IMG/VR virus record: IMGVR_UViG_3300043409_000785
Location: 1 to 64,000 of that record
From: a virus
Direction: 5' to 3' (one strand)
DNA: 64,000 bases
Of the stretch, positions 29,033 to 37,055 are shown piece by piece. The number at the start of each line of letters is the position of its first letter. Within the stretch, counting starts at the first letter, position 1. The translations under genes were made by a program, and so were the position numbers. The notes under the pieces are model-generated. The model saw only the letters and a list, made by a program, of their open reading frames with translations, was not told where the DNA came from and searched no databases.

Positions 29033-29668
29033 GTATGTTGTGTCCGACACTGGGCTTGTGGCAAACATCAAAGACTATGTTCCGCTTGCAGCAAGCCTTT
29101 GTGTTCGGAATCACACAACCTATGTTCGTGTAACCCTGTTTAAGGGTGGGACACGGCACTACAGGCAGGTCCACAGATTAGTCGCAGAAACGTTTATACC
29201 TAACCCACAAAATTTGCCAGAAATTGACCATCAAGATAACAACGGTGAAAATAATGCTGCAAAGAATCTGCAATGGGTCACACGGACCAGAAACATACAA
29301 CTCTCTTTTGAAAGAAATCCCAATGAAAAACTGAAAATATGCAGCGCAGGGGGCAAAGTATCTGGGGCCATGAAGCAGGCCGCTTCAGAGAAAAAACATA
29401 AAGAAATGTTGAATAGTCGCTTTCTAAAATTCTTTCCTTCAGGGGAAATCAGCAAGGAAGCGGCAGTTCGATACACATGCGAATGCGGTGTACAACGTAC
29501 TGCCGAAATTGTGTGGAAAGAGTTACGACAGCACTCAGGTAAATGCCCGGCGTGTACCAACACAGTTAAACGATCATCCCAATCACTAGAGTAACACCAA
29601 TGGAGCATAAAGGACTTGTGCCTTTGGTTCTTGACAACAGTTCTATCACCGAAATATCGCATATAGCG
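28901..29668 (+). other. Intervening sequence in the polymerase gene
   Basis: 768 bases (a multiple of three) between polymerase-like codons ending ...GCC GAA ACA GAT and resuming TAT AAC GTT CGG. Boundaries are inferred from loss and return of homology and are uncertain by some bases. Near its 5' end are hairpins AATGT/ACATT and ACCTGTCC/GGGCAGGT (28962-28985 region); it contains the HNH gene. No clear group I core (P, Q, R, S elements) was found, and no single reading frame spans it as an intein would need. Exon frames on both sides are the same. Confidence 0.6.
29001..29594 (+). CDS. HNH homing endonuclease
   Basis: 197 residues from a TTG at 29001, chosen because TGGAGG lies six bases upstream and the protein then begins 'NWLPIKNFPKYVVSDTGLVAN', the usual NUMOD4 start. 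Next comes the HNH core 'VHRLVAETFIPNP...LPEIDHQDNNGENNAAKNLQWVTRTRNI' (~55-100). The C-terminus has two Cys pairs, 'CECG' and 'CPAC', suggesting a zinc ribbon. Such proteins cut intron-less or uninterrupted alleles and spread the insertion. It reads in a different frame from the polymerase. Confidence 0.88.
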   Translation: MNWLPIKNFPKYVVSDTGLVANIKDYVPLAASLCVRNHTTYVRVTLFKGGTRHYRQVHRLVAETFIPNPQNLPEIDHQDNNGENNAAKNLQWVTRTRNIQLSFERNPNEKLKICSAGGKVSGAMKQAASEKKHKEMLNSRFLKFFPSGEISKEAAVRYTCECGVQRTAEIVWKELRQHSGKCPACTNTVKRSSQSLE

Positions 29669-29740
29669 TATAACGTTCGGGCAATAAATAGAATTGAATC
29701 CTTGTACAAAGGATACCGTCAAGAATCAAAGGCACCTTAG
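29600..29740 (+). pseudogene. DNA polymerase middle fragment ending at in-frame TAG
   Basis: In the same frame as both other polymerase parts. From about 29669 it reads 'YNVRAINRIESLYKGYRQESKAP', which is polymerase sequence leading into the O-helix. It then meets TAG CTT (29738-29743) and continues ACG TTT GCC TTA ACT TAT ('TFALTY'). Family members read 'SKAPTFALTY' without a break, so six extra bases including a stop interrupt the most conserved catalytic helix. Whether this is removed, bypassed, suppressed or an error cannot be told from the sequence. Confidence 0.7.
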
Positions 29741-29782
29741 CTTACGTTTGCCTTAACTTATCAGGGCACTTTTAAAACCCTA

Positions 29783-30355
29783 ATGGCTAATTGTGGGTTT
29801 TCGCTGGAGAAAGCAAAGCTAGTGGAATCCCGGTATCACCAACTATATAAAGTCAGCGACCAGTGGGTAGCTGCCAAATTGAACCAAGCAAGCAAAGATG
29901 GATACATTACTGCAGCTTTTGGCTTAAGAGTCCGTACACCACTGCTTCATCAGGTAATACGTGGAAATTCACGCACTCCATTTGAAGCTGAGGCTGAAGG
30001 CAGAACTGCGGGTAATGCTCTTGGTCAAAGCTGGTGTTTGCTCAATTCACGAGCCAGCACTGAGTTCATGGCTAAGGTTAGACAAAGCAAGTACCGTCTT
30101 GACATTCGACCCTGTGCCCACATCCATGACGCCCAGTACCACCTGATCCGAGACAACATCAATACCCTGATGTACGCCAACGAGCATCTGGTCAAAGCCG
30201 TGGAGTGGCAGGATCACCCTGACATTGCCCACGATCAGGTCAAACTAGGTGGCAAGCTTGGCATCTTCTGGCCGTCCTGGAAGAACGAAATCACCATACC
30301 TAACGGAGCAAGTCAAGCAGAAATTTTCTCAATCATCGACAAACTTATGTCGTAA
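29783..30355 (+). CDS. DNA polymerase A family, C-terminal part
   Basis: 190 residues from ATG 29783, but the frame is open back to 29744 and the real translation start, if separate, is unknown; no ribosome site precedes the ATG. It carries the palm/fingers remainder: 'GYITAAFGLRVRTPLL' and motif C 'CAHIHDAQYHLIRD' (His-Asp, ~116). Together with 26897-28900 and 29669-29737 it rebuilds a complete N4-type polymerase. The 15 codons before the ATG ('TFALTYQGTFKTL') are polymerase sequence too. Confidence 0.82.
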   Translation: MANCGFSLEKAKLVESRYHQLYKVSDQWVAAKLNQASKDGYITAAFGLRVRTPLLHQVIRGNSRTPFEAEAEGRTAGNALGQSWCLLNSRASTEFMAKVRQSKYRLDIRPCAHIHDAQYHLIRDNINTLMYANEHLVKAVEWQDHPDIAHDQVKLGGKLGIFWPSWKNEITIPNGASQAEIFSIIDKLMS

Positions 30356-30362
30356 GTCGGTG

Positions 30363-30381
30363 CCAAGCGTGTTACGCTTGG
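30363..30381 (+). terminator. Triloop hairpin after polymerase
   Basis: CCAAGCGT-GTT-ACGCTTGG, eight pairs with a three-base loop, seven bases after the polymerase stop. The loop differs from the early promoter TAC loop and no T run follows; it may protect or end the transcript. Confidence 0.5.
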
Positions 30382-30413
30382 TGCCAAATTCCCGTGAACC
30401 GAGAAGCAAAGAA

Positions 30414-30446
30414 ATGCTTCGTTACTACCTTGAAAGCAAGTTATGA
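30414..30446 (+). CDS. Possible ten-residue leader peptide
   Basis: ATG at 30414 encodes MLRYYLESKL and stops in TTATGA, overlapping the next gene's ATG (30443). Weak AGAAG site. A short coupled leader frame; expression untested. Confidence 0.3.
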   Translation: MLRYYLESKL

Positions 30447-30844
30447 GCCAAAACCTTTCCACCCACCGTTTCCGATTCCTTGTCGCTGGCGAGATCATCT
30501 TTAACCAAGCTGACAGCGATGTCACGCACTCGGTACGGCTCAATGCCATGATTGCCCACACCGATGTCAACCTGCCAGCTCGCCTCATCGGCAAGGCCCA
30601 GCAGACCCTGCAAATGCTGCTGTTCAAGCGCATGGGTGAGTCTGCTGAAGCCGCTGATATCGCTATGCCCAAGATCACTGTCCATGACGTGGTAATCCTC
30701 AACATCAGCAACCTTGGTTGGATGAGCGAAGAAGAATTCAATGCTCCCCCCGAAGGTACTGTGAAGCAGGAGAAGGACAAGAATCCTCTTTCCTTGGTTC
30801 CTGCCAATGACGAATTTCACATCATCACCGGGGCTGCAGAATGA
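30443..30844 (+). CDS. Conserved N4-like protein (gp40 position), 133 aa
   Basis: Basic/acidic mixed protein starting 'MSQNLSTHRFRFLVAGEIIF' with a beta strand pattern and 'ITVHDVVILNISNLGWMSEEEF'. Position after the polymerase matches a conserved N4 gene of unknown function. Ends in a motif-bearing segment ('PLSLVPAND', motif at 30790-30800) and overlaps the next start by ATGA. Confidence 0.7.
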   Translation: MSQNLSTHRFRFLVAGEIIFNQADSDVTHSVRLNAMIAHTDVNLPARLIGKAQQTLQMLLFKRMGESAEAADIAMPKITVHDVVILNISNLGWMSEEEFNAPPEGTVKQEKDKNPLSLVPANDEFHIITGAAE

Positions 30845-31233
30845 TTCCAAGTCTAATTGTTTTCAATTCCACTGATGAGTACGATGCTTTTATGGAAAGC
30901 CTTGGTGTTCCTTGTCAAGAAGAGGAACCAAAGAAGGAAAAAGCTAAGCTTGCTAACCCACTTACTGGGGGTAGTGTTGGCTACTATTCAGTCGATGTTG
31001 ATCCTTTGAATAAGCCAGCATACACAGCAGAGTGTGGGGACATCATTGATACTCTCGGACTGACGTTCAGTGAAGCCAATATCTTTAAAGAGATTTGGCG
31101 TTCTGCCAATGCTCGTCTGGGCAATGGCAAACCTGGCAATACCCCATTGCGTGGCGCAGAAAAGATTGCCTACTATGCCAACCGCATTCTGGCAGCAGAG
31201 AAACAAAATAGTGAATTGACTTTCAAATCCTAA
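30841..31233 (+). CDS. Conserved N4-like protein (gp41 position), 130 aa
   Basis: The C-terminal ~75 residues ('TAECGDIIDTLGLTFSEANIFKEIWRSANARLGN' ... 'GAEKIAYYANRIL') resemble the DUF3310/SaV-like fold common in phages. The middle is Lys/Glu-rich linker encoding a motif copy ('EEEPKKEK'). Function unknown. Coupled to 30443 gene; followed by a strong terminator. Confidence 0.65.
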   Translation: MIPSLIVFNSTDEYDAFMESLGVPCQEEEPKKEKAKLANPLTGGSVGYYSVDVDPLNKPAYTAECGDIIDTLGLTFSEANIFKEIWRSANARLGNGKPGNTPLRGAEKIAYYANRILAAEKQNSELTFKS

Positions 31234-31250
31234 GTCTTCGCTCCCACAAT

Positions 31251-31287
31251 GGGCCACAGTCTTTCTTTGGGCTGTGGCCCTTCTTTT
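31251..31287 (+). terminator. Strong terminator before gp42-like gene
   Basis: GGGCCACAG (31251-31259) / CTGTGGCCC (31272-31280), then TTCTTTT. Confidence 0.9.
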
Positions 31288-31306
31288 AACCACTTGGAGC
31301 TATCCT

Positions 31307-32281
31307 GTGAAAGTAACTAACAACAATGACGTGTCACTGGCTCTGGCCGTGTGGCTGCTCCACGATGAATACGATTACGTCAATGAAAAGAACTACATCA
31401 GCGTCACCACCCTGATGAAGCCTTTACGGCAAATCATCCTCCCACCACGAATCCAGCAAGGCCAGCATGAAGTGCCTGATGTGATGGACTATGCTTCCCG
31501 TGCTTTGGGTAACTCCATGCACGCTGCCATTGAACGTGCCTGGACGGTGGGCCATAAACGCTCTCTGGAGTTGTTGGGCTATCCTGAGAATGTGATTGAC
31601 CGTGTTCGTATCAATCCACCCGATGCTGTAGTTTTGGCATGCAAGGCAGAAGGTAAATTGATTATCCCAATCTATTTGGAGCAACGTGCTCTACGTCCAC
31701 TCGATGGCTACGTCATCGGTGGCAAGTTCGACATGGTGGCTGAGGGCATTGTGCAGGACTACAAGAGCACCAGTGCTCATAAGTGGAACAAGTTTTCTAG
31801 CGATAGTGACTACAAACTTCAAGGTTCCCTATACCGCTGGTTGAACCAAGACAAAATAACAGAAGACTTTGTGCGGATCAACTTCATCTTCACTGACTGG
31901 AAGAAGTTGGATTCAATCAAAGATCCTACTTACCCCAAGCATCGTATCATGCACAGGGATATTCCTTTGCTGAGCATTGAAGAAACGGAAGCATGGGCTA
32001 GACGCAAGCTAGCCCTGATCAAGAAATACTGGAATACCCCTGAAAAGGAAATTCCCCGCTGCACTGATGAAGAACTTTGGATTGGTAAGTCTGTATTCAA
32101 ATACTACTCTGATCCAACCAGTACATCAGGCAAGTCAACTAAGAACTTCACTACTCTCAGAGAAGCCAATCAGTTCCGTGCTGAGAAAGGTAAGGGACTG
32201 GTGATCTCTGTTCCTGGTTCGCCAAAACGTTGCGGCTACTGCAACGCCTTTCCAATCTGCACTCAACGAGAACAAATATGA
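31307..32281 (+). CDS. PD-(D/E)XK nuclease-like protein (N4 gp42-like)
   Basis: 324 residues from GTG 31307, which has TTGGAGC seven bases upstream. 'VIGGKFDMVAEGIVQDYKSTS' (~135-155) is the D...(D/E)xK catalytic pattern, and a C-terminal 'KRCGYCNAFPICTQ' resembles the Fe-S cluster Cys set of Cas4/AddB-type nucleases. N4 gp42 is needed for replication. Stop and next start overlap (ATGA at 32278). Confidence 0.75.
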   Translation: MKVTNNNDVSLALAVWLLHDEYDYVNEKNYISVTTLMKPLRQIILPPRIQQGQHEVPDVMDYASRALGNSMHAAIERAWTVGHKRSLELLGYPENVIDRVRINPPDAVVLACKAEGKLIIPIYLEQRALRPLDGYVIGGKFDMVAEGIVQDYKSTSAHKWNKFSSDSDYKLQGSLYRWLNQDKITEDFVRINFIFTDWKKLDSIKDPTYPKHRIMHRDIPLLSIEETEAWARRKLALIKKYWNTPEKEIPRCTDEELWIGKSVFKYYSDPTSTSGKSTKNFTTLREANQFRAEKGKGLVISVPGSPKRCGYCNAFPICTQREQI

Positions 32282-34431
32282 TTGACTTAACAAATGTGGT
32301 CCACCACCCAGCAATTGAAGAGATTGTTGATGTACTGTGCAGAAAGACACAGAACACCGACCGAGGTTTCTTCAGAACTGAGGTGGCTTATTTTCTTGCT
32401 AAGATGGCCAGCAACATGCGGGCACTGATCGTCACCAAGGATCGGGGTGAGATTCCCGTCAACATCTATGCCATGGCCTTAGCCACATCCGGCTACGGCA
32501 AAGGTCACTCCGTCAACATTGTCGAATCCGAGTTCATGCTGGGCTTCAAGAAGCGGTTCTGCGACGACACCTTCAATGTCATTGCTGAGCAGCATCTTTG
32601 GAAGATTGCCAACGAACGCTCCCTACGTAACGCTACTGATCCACAGGAAGAGTTTGACAAGGTGGAACGCTCCTGGGAGTCTGGTGGCGAGTTTCCCTAC
32701 ACGTTCGACAACGGCACCCCCGAAGGCGTCAAGCAATTGCGTTACAAGCTGCTGCTGTCAGACATCGGAGCCATCAGCTATCAAGTGGATGAGATTGGAT
32801 CCAATCTGGAACGCTCCAACGATGTGCTGAACCTGTTCCTGGAGCTGTATGACCAAGGCATCGTCAAGCAAAAGCTGACCAAGAACACCAGCGAGAACAA
32901 GCGGGCTGAAGACCGGGATGGCAAGACACCTTCCAACATGCTGCTCTTTGGTACGCCTATCAAGCTGCTGGATGGCGGCAGGACAGAGGATGCTTTCTAC
33001 TCCATGCTGGAAACTGGCTACGCTCGTCGTTGCCTGTTTGGCATTGGGGTGCAGAGCAAGAAAGCTTTCAACACCCAGACACCAGCGGAAATCTATGCCA
33101 ACCTGATCCAGCCTGCCAACACCACAGCTGTGAACAAGTGGGCACAGCATTTCCATAAGCTCGCTGACCCTGCCATGTATGGCTGGAAGATGACAGTGCC
33201 AGATGATGTGGCTATCGAGCTGTTGACCTACAAGATAAACTGCGAGATGGCTGCTGATCTGATGGCTGATCATGAGGAAATCCGTAAGGCTGAGTTGTCA
33301 CACCGTTACTTCAAAGCCTTGAAGCTGGCAGGTGCCTATGCCTTTGTGGATGAATCCAACGAGGTGGAGATGGATCACTTGAAGCAGGCTATCCTGCTGG
33401 TAGAGGAATCCGGCGCAGCTTTTCAGAGCATCCTCACTCGTGAGAAAGCTTACGTGAAGCTGGCTCGGTACATCGCTGACGTGGACGAGGAAGTGACCCA
33501 TGCCGACTTGGTGGAGAAGCTTGCCTTCTACCCAAGGGGTGCTGCTGGCCGTAGTGAAATGATGAGTCTTGCAATGGGATGGGGCTACAAAAAGCACATC
33601 ATCATCAAGAAGACTTTTCAAGATGGTATCGAGTTCTTCAAGGGTGAAAAACTCAAGGAGACGGATTTGTCCAAGCTCATCATTGCCTACAGCGATCATT
33701 GGGCCTACAACTATGCCACTGAGGATGTTCCATTTGATCAGCTCCATGTGTTAACTCAAATGGCAGGGCAGCACTGGACTAACCATGCTTTTAAGAATGG
33801 TCATCGCTCTGAGGAAAACGTCATCTGTGGCTTTAACGCCGTGGTAATTGACGTGGACCACGGAACGACCTGGGAGTCAGCCAAGGAACTGCTCAAGGAC
33901 TACAAGTTCTTGAGCTACACCACCAAGCGACATACCGATGAGGCTAACCGCTTCAGAATCATCCTGCCGATCAACTACCACCTGGAACTGGACAAGGATG
34001 ACTACAAGGAGTTCATGGAGAACGTGGTCAACTGGCTACCCTTCAAGAACACCGACGAGGAAGCCAACCAGCGCTCCAGGAAGTGGGCTTCCTGTGAAGT
34101 AGGACAGTATGCCTACAACATGGAAGGTCAGATTCTGGATGCTTTGCCGTTCATTCCCAAGACCAGCAAGAATGCCGACTACAAGCAGGCTTACCAGAAA
34201 GTTGAATCCCTCGACAATCTGGAACGCTGGTTTGCCCAGCGGATTGCCTCGGGTAACCGCAACAACCAAATGCTGAAGTTTGCTCTGGCGTTGGTTGACT
34301 CTGGGCTGGACCTGATGAGCGTCAGCAAGCAGGTGCATGCTTTCAATGCCAAACTGAGCAACCAACTCAGCGAGACAGAGATTGACACGACAATCCTCAA
34401 CACCGTGGCCAAACGCTTTCAACGGCATTAA
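32278..34431 (+). CDS. Primase/ATPase-like replication protein (N4 gp43-like)
   Basis: 717 residues. N-terminal half: P-loop-like 'MALATSGYGKGHSVNIVE' (~63-80) and 'QVDEIGSNLE', as in DUF3987-type ATPases. C-terminal half: 'NAVVIDVDHGTTW' (D-x-D, ~520), 'FLSYTTKRHTDEANRFRIILPINY', consistent with an archaeo-eukaryotic primase fold, as proposed for N4 gp43. It would make primers at the fork. Coupled to the gp42-like gene; ends 8 bases before a motif-built terminator. Confidence 0.78.
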   Translation: MIDLTNVVHHPAIEEIVDVLCRKTQNTDRGFFRTEVAYFLAKMASNMRALIVTKDRGEIPVNIYAMALATSGYGKGHSVNIVESEFMLGFKKRFCDDTFNVIAEQHLWKIANERSLRNATDPQEEFDKVERSWESGGEFPYTFDNGTPEGVKQLRYKLLLSDIGAISYQVDEIGSNLERSNDVLNLFLELYDQGIVKQKLTKNTSENKRAEDRDGKTPSNMLLFGTPIKLLDGGRTEDAFYSMLETGYARRCLFGIGVQSKKAFNTQTPAEIYANLIQPANTTAVNKWAQHFHKLADPAMYGWKMTVPDDVAIELLTYKINCEMAADLMADHEEIRKAELSHRYFKALKLAGAYAFVDESNEVEMDHLKQAILLVEESGAAFQSILTREKAYVKLARYIADVDEEVTHADLVEKLAFYPRGAAGRSEMMSLAMGWGYKKHIIIKKTFQDGIEFFKGEKLKETDLSKLIIAYSDHWAYNYATEDVPFDQLHVLTQMAGQHWTNHAFKNGHRSEENVICGFNAVVIDVDHGTTWESAKELLKDYKFLSYTTKRHTDEANRFRIILPINYHLELDKDDYKEFMENVVNWLPFKNTDEEANQRSRKWASCEVGQYAYNMEGQILDALPFIPKTSKNADYKQAYQKVESLDNLERWFAQRIASGNRNNQMLKFALALVDSGLDLMSVSKQVHAFNAKLSNQLSETEIDTTILNTVAKRFQRH

Positions 34432-34438
34432 CCAAACA

Positions 34439-34477
34439 GGAACCAAGAAGAGAAAGGGTATTTCTTTTCTTGGTTCC
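34439..34477 (+). terminator. Terminator built from two opposed motif copies
   Basis: GGAACCAAGAAGAGAAA (34439-34455) pairs along all 17 bases (one G-U) with TTTCTTTTCTTGGTTCC (34461-34477) over a GGGTA loop. The stem is exactly the dispersed motif and its complement. It separates the gp43-like gene from the next unit. Confidence 0.7.
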
Positions 34478-34502
34478 AAACCTTTAATCGACAGGAGAAA
34501 CA

Positions 34503-35249
34503 ATGTCCGACACCGATCAAATCAATGATCAGCTGATTCTTGTCAGTGGCTACAGTGCCACTGGTAAATCAGCCAGCCTGCGAAATATCAGGAACCAAGA
34601 AGGATGGCTCTACTTGAATTGTGAGGCAGGCAAACGTCTACCCTTCAAGAACAAGTTTGACCAGTACCGCATTGAAGACCCGTATCAAGTGCATGAAGCA
34701 TTTGACTATGCCACCTCTGGTGAGGGTGCTGGGAAAGTACAAGGAATCATCATTGATTCCATCACCTTTCTTCTGGACATGTTTGAAACCATGTACGTGA
34801 TCAACAGTGCCAACACCATGAAAGGATGGAGTGACTTTGCCCAGTTCTTCAAGATCCTAATGCAAGACAAGGTGACCAAGTTTGGTAAGCCTGTCATCAT
34901 CATGGCCCACGTTCTGGACGTGTATGACGAGAAAGCCATGGAGATGAAAACCTCCGTGCCCGTCAAAGGCAGCTTGAAGAACAACGGCGTGGAAGCCTAC
35001 TTCTCCACCGTTGTTTACGCCAAGAAAATGGCGGTCAAGGACTTGGAAAAGTTCGGCTCCAAACTTCTCACCATCACGGATGAAGAAAAGGAACTTGGCT
35101 ACAAGCACGTCTTCCAAACCCGGCCCACCAAGACCACGGTGGGTGAACGAATTCGTTCTCCGATGGGAATGTTCAGCAAAGAACAAACCTATACGGATAA
35201 TGATGTTCAACATTTGTTGGACCACCTCCATGAGTTTTATACTCATTAA
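34503..35249 (+). CDS. RecA-fold P-loop ATPase (N4 gp44-like)
   Basis: 248 residues. Walker A 'VSGYSATGKSASLRN' (~14-28), Walker B 'QGIIIDSITFLLD' (~82-94), and 'KPVIIMAHVLDVYDE' as third strand: the Sak4-like phage recombinase/ATPase group. It lies between the primase-like protein and SSB, so a single-strand annealing or loading role is likely. ATG 34503 with AGGAGAAACA upstream. Codons ~30-34 contain a motif copy (RNQEG). Confidence 0.8.
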   Translation: MSDTDQINDQLILVSGYSATGKSASLRNIRNQEGWLYLNCEAGKRLPFKNKFDQYRIEDPYQVHEAFDYATSGEGAGKVQGIIIDSITFLLDMFETMYVINSANTMKGWSDFAQFFKILMQDKVTKFGKPVIIMAHVLDVYDEKAMEMKTSVPVKGSLKNNGVEAYFSTVVYAKKMAVKDLEKFGSKLLTITDEEKELGYKHVFQTRPTKTTVGERIRSPMGMFSKEQTYTDNDVQHLLDHLHEFYTH

Positions 35250-35288
35250 CCCAAAATCAACCAACCCTGAAACTGAAACGAAACAAAA

Positions 35289-36038
35289 ATGACTTCTCTC
35301 TTTGGCAACCTGAAATCCGATGGCCTCGAAGCTTCTACCGACAATCTGGGCGGTGGTAGCTTTACCCGTGAATCTGACATCTACAGCGGCAAGATCAAAA
35401 TGGCTTATGCCGGTGCAGCCAAGTCCGGTGCTCGCTTTGTTCAACTCATTGTGGACCTGCCTGATGGCAAGGAATACAAAGAGACGGTGTACATCACCAA
35501 TAAGGCAGGCGAGAACTTCTACCTGAACAAGTCGGACAACTCCAAGAAGGTTCCTCTGCCGGGCTTCACCACGATTGACGACATCTGCTTGTGTGCCACT
35601 GGCAAGCCTCTGGCTGAACAAGATGCAGAAGAAAAAATCGTCAAGATTTACGACTTTGAAGCCAAGGCAGAACTGCCCACTTCGGTGCCAGTGCTGATCG
35701 AACTGCTGGGTCAGGACATTTCCCTGGCCATCCTGAAGGTTACGGAAAACAAGCAGGCCAAGAATGCCAGCGGTGTCTATGAAGCCACGGCAGAAACCCG
35801 TGACATCAATAGCATCGACAAGGTGTTCAACACGGCTACCCAGATGACTGTGGTGGAGGCCCGCAACAAGGCCGAAGCACCTGTCTTCTGGGACAATTGG
35901 CTGGAGCGCAACAAGGGCAAGACCCGTGACAAGACCAGCAAGGTTACCGGCAATCCTGGTGCTCCCGGTGCAGCTCGTTCTGGACCCCCACAAGCTGGTG
36001 CAGCTCCTGCCCGTCAGAGTCTGTTTGGCAAGAAGTAA
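35289..36038 (+). CDS. ssb: Single-stranded DNA-binding protein (N4 gp45-like)
   Basis: 249 residues. Starts 'MTSLFGNLKSDGLEASTDNLGGG', has an OB-like beta core ('IYSGKIKMAYAGAAKSGARFVQLIVDLPDG') and a long Gly/Pro/Ala tail ending 'RQSLFGKK'. This matches the N4 SSB family, which in N4 is required for replication and recombination and also activates late transcription by host polymerase. The weak ribosome site (AAACGAAACAAAA) is unusual for an abundant protein. Confidence 0.85.
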   Translation: MTSLFGNLKSDGLEASTDNLGGGSFTRESDIYSGKIKMAYAGAAKSGARFVQLIVDLPDGKEYKETVYITNKAGENFYLNKSDNSKKVPLPGFTTIDDICLCATGKPLAEQDAEEKIVKIYDFEAKAELPTSVPVLIELLGQDISLAILKVTENKQAKNASGVYEATAETRDINSIDKVFNTATQMTVVEARNKAEAPVFWDNWLERNKGKTRDKTSKVTGNPGAPGAARSGPPQAGAAPARQSLFGKK

Positions 36039-36041
36039 ACC

Positions 36042-36608
36042 ATGAAGGTAGCTGTCCTGGGCATGGACCCCTCAATGAGAAATTGGGGACTTGCCGAGGC
36101 AGTGCTTGATCTGGAAACTGGCTTGCTGGATACCCCTATTCTTTCCTTGGTTCAACCCAAGGATTTAGTAGGCAAACAGGTACGTCAAAACTCTTCAGAT
36201 CTGCACCTGACAACACAGCTGGCTGAGGTTGTTTTACCTATGGCGCGTAAGGCAAAGGTCATCTTTGTAGAAGTGCCCATTGGCTCTCAATCGGCTAGAG
36301 CTATGGCCAGTTACGGGTTTTGTGTCGGTCTTCTGGGGGCAATTAGAGCTGAAGGGATCCCCTTCATCGAAGTTACTCCTACCGAAGTGAAGAAGGTCTT
36401 CACCGGCAAGGCTGATGCAACCAAAGGTGAAATGATAGAGAAAGCTCTATCTGAGTATCCTGATGCTGTCTTCCCCATGCACAATGGGAAAGTTAGCGCA
36501 GCCAAGACAGAGCATGTTGCCGATGCACTGGCTGCAATCCATGCGGGAGTGCAAACTCCCGTTTTTAAAAACCTGATGCGTTTATTGAGTGTCAGCAAAT
36601 CCAACTAG
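36042..36608 (+). CDS. RuvC-like Holliday-junction resolvase
   Basis: 188 residues with an RNase H fold: 'VLGMDPSMRNWGLAEAV' (first catalytic Asp at 8), 'AKVIFVEVPIGSQSARAMASYG' (Glu), and 'KTEHVADALAAIHAG' (C-terminal Asp motif). Such phage enzymes cut branched DNA during replication and packaging. Starts three bases after the SSB stop. Carries a motif copy at 36143-36153 (encodes SLVQP). Confidence 0.8.
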   Translation: MKVAVLGMDPSMRNWGLAEAVLDLETGLLDTPILSLVQPKDLVGKQVRQNSSDLHLTTQLAEVVLPMARKAKVIFVEVPIGSQSARAMASYGFCVGLLGAIRAEGIPFIEVTPTEVKKVFTGKADATKGEMIEKALSEYPDAVFPMHNGKVSAAKTEHVADALAAIHAGVQTPVFKNLMRLLSVSKSN

Positions 36609-36615
36609 GAACATC

Positions 36616-37053
36616 ATGCAAATTACAATCAATCAATCTGAAATCGAATCGGCTATCACCACGTACATTGGTGGCCTCTTCAAGCTTAATCCTGGCACGA
36701 AAGTTCAGATTGAACTCAAGGCTACCCGTGGTGCTGAAGGTGCTACAGCCATCATTGACATCGTGCCAGATTTTCAAACTGGCCCTATGATGATTTCTGC
36801 TGCCTCAGCTGCTGTGCAAGAATCAAAGAAAAAAGAAGTAGCCGAAACCATCCACGAGATCAAAGCTACCTCTGCCAAGCTGTTTGCTGCCTCTGTGGCT
36901 GCTGAAGCTCCAGCTACTGTGACGGTTGATGAGGCCATTGCTGCAATCCCTGAAGTTGCACAAGAGGCCCCAGTCCACGACCCTGTTGCTGAAGTGCCAG
37001 TGCCCGCTCGCACCAGCTTGTTTGCTGGCCTGAAAAAACCAGTTAACACTTGA
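36616..37053 (+). CDS. Replication-block protein with SSB-like tail, 145 aa
   Basis: ATG 36616 follows TAGGA. N-terminal ~55 residues form a beta-alpha domain ('QITINQSEIESAITTYIGGLF', 'TAIIDIVPDF'); residues ~60-130 are Ala/Glu/Pro linker; the C-terminus 'ARTSLFAGLKKP' mirrors the SSB tail 'ARQSLFGKK'. A shared tail suggests a common partner. No family recognised. Confidence 0.65.
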   Translation: MQITINQSEIESAITTYIGGLFKLNPGTKVQIELKATRGAEGATAIIDIVPDFQTGPMMISAASAAVQESKKKEVAETIHEIKATSAKLFAASVAAEAPATVTVDEAIAAIPEVAQEAPVHDPVAEVPVPARTSLFAGLKKPVNT

Positions 37054-37055
37054 CC

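Noticed and set aside
28901-29668. Standard group I intron
   Set aside because: No convincing R/S core (P7) or final G at a frame-conserving position with a matching internal guide was found by eye; kept only as an undefined intervening sequence.
34857-35993. 378-codon minus-strand frame
   Set aside because: Antisense to the gp44-like ATPase and SSB genes; no start signal and no recognisable domain.
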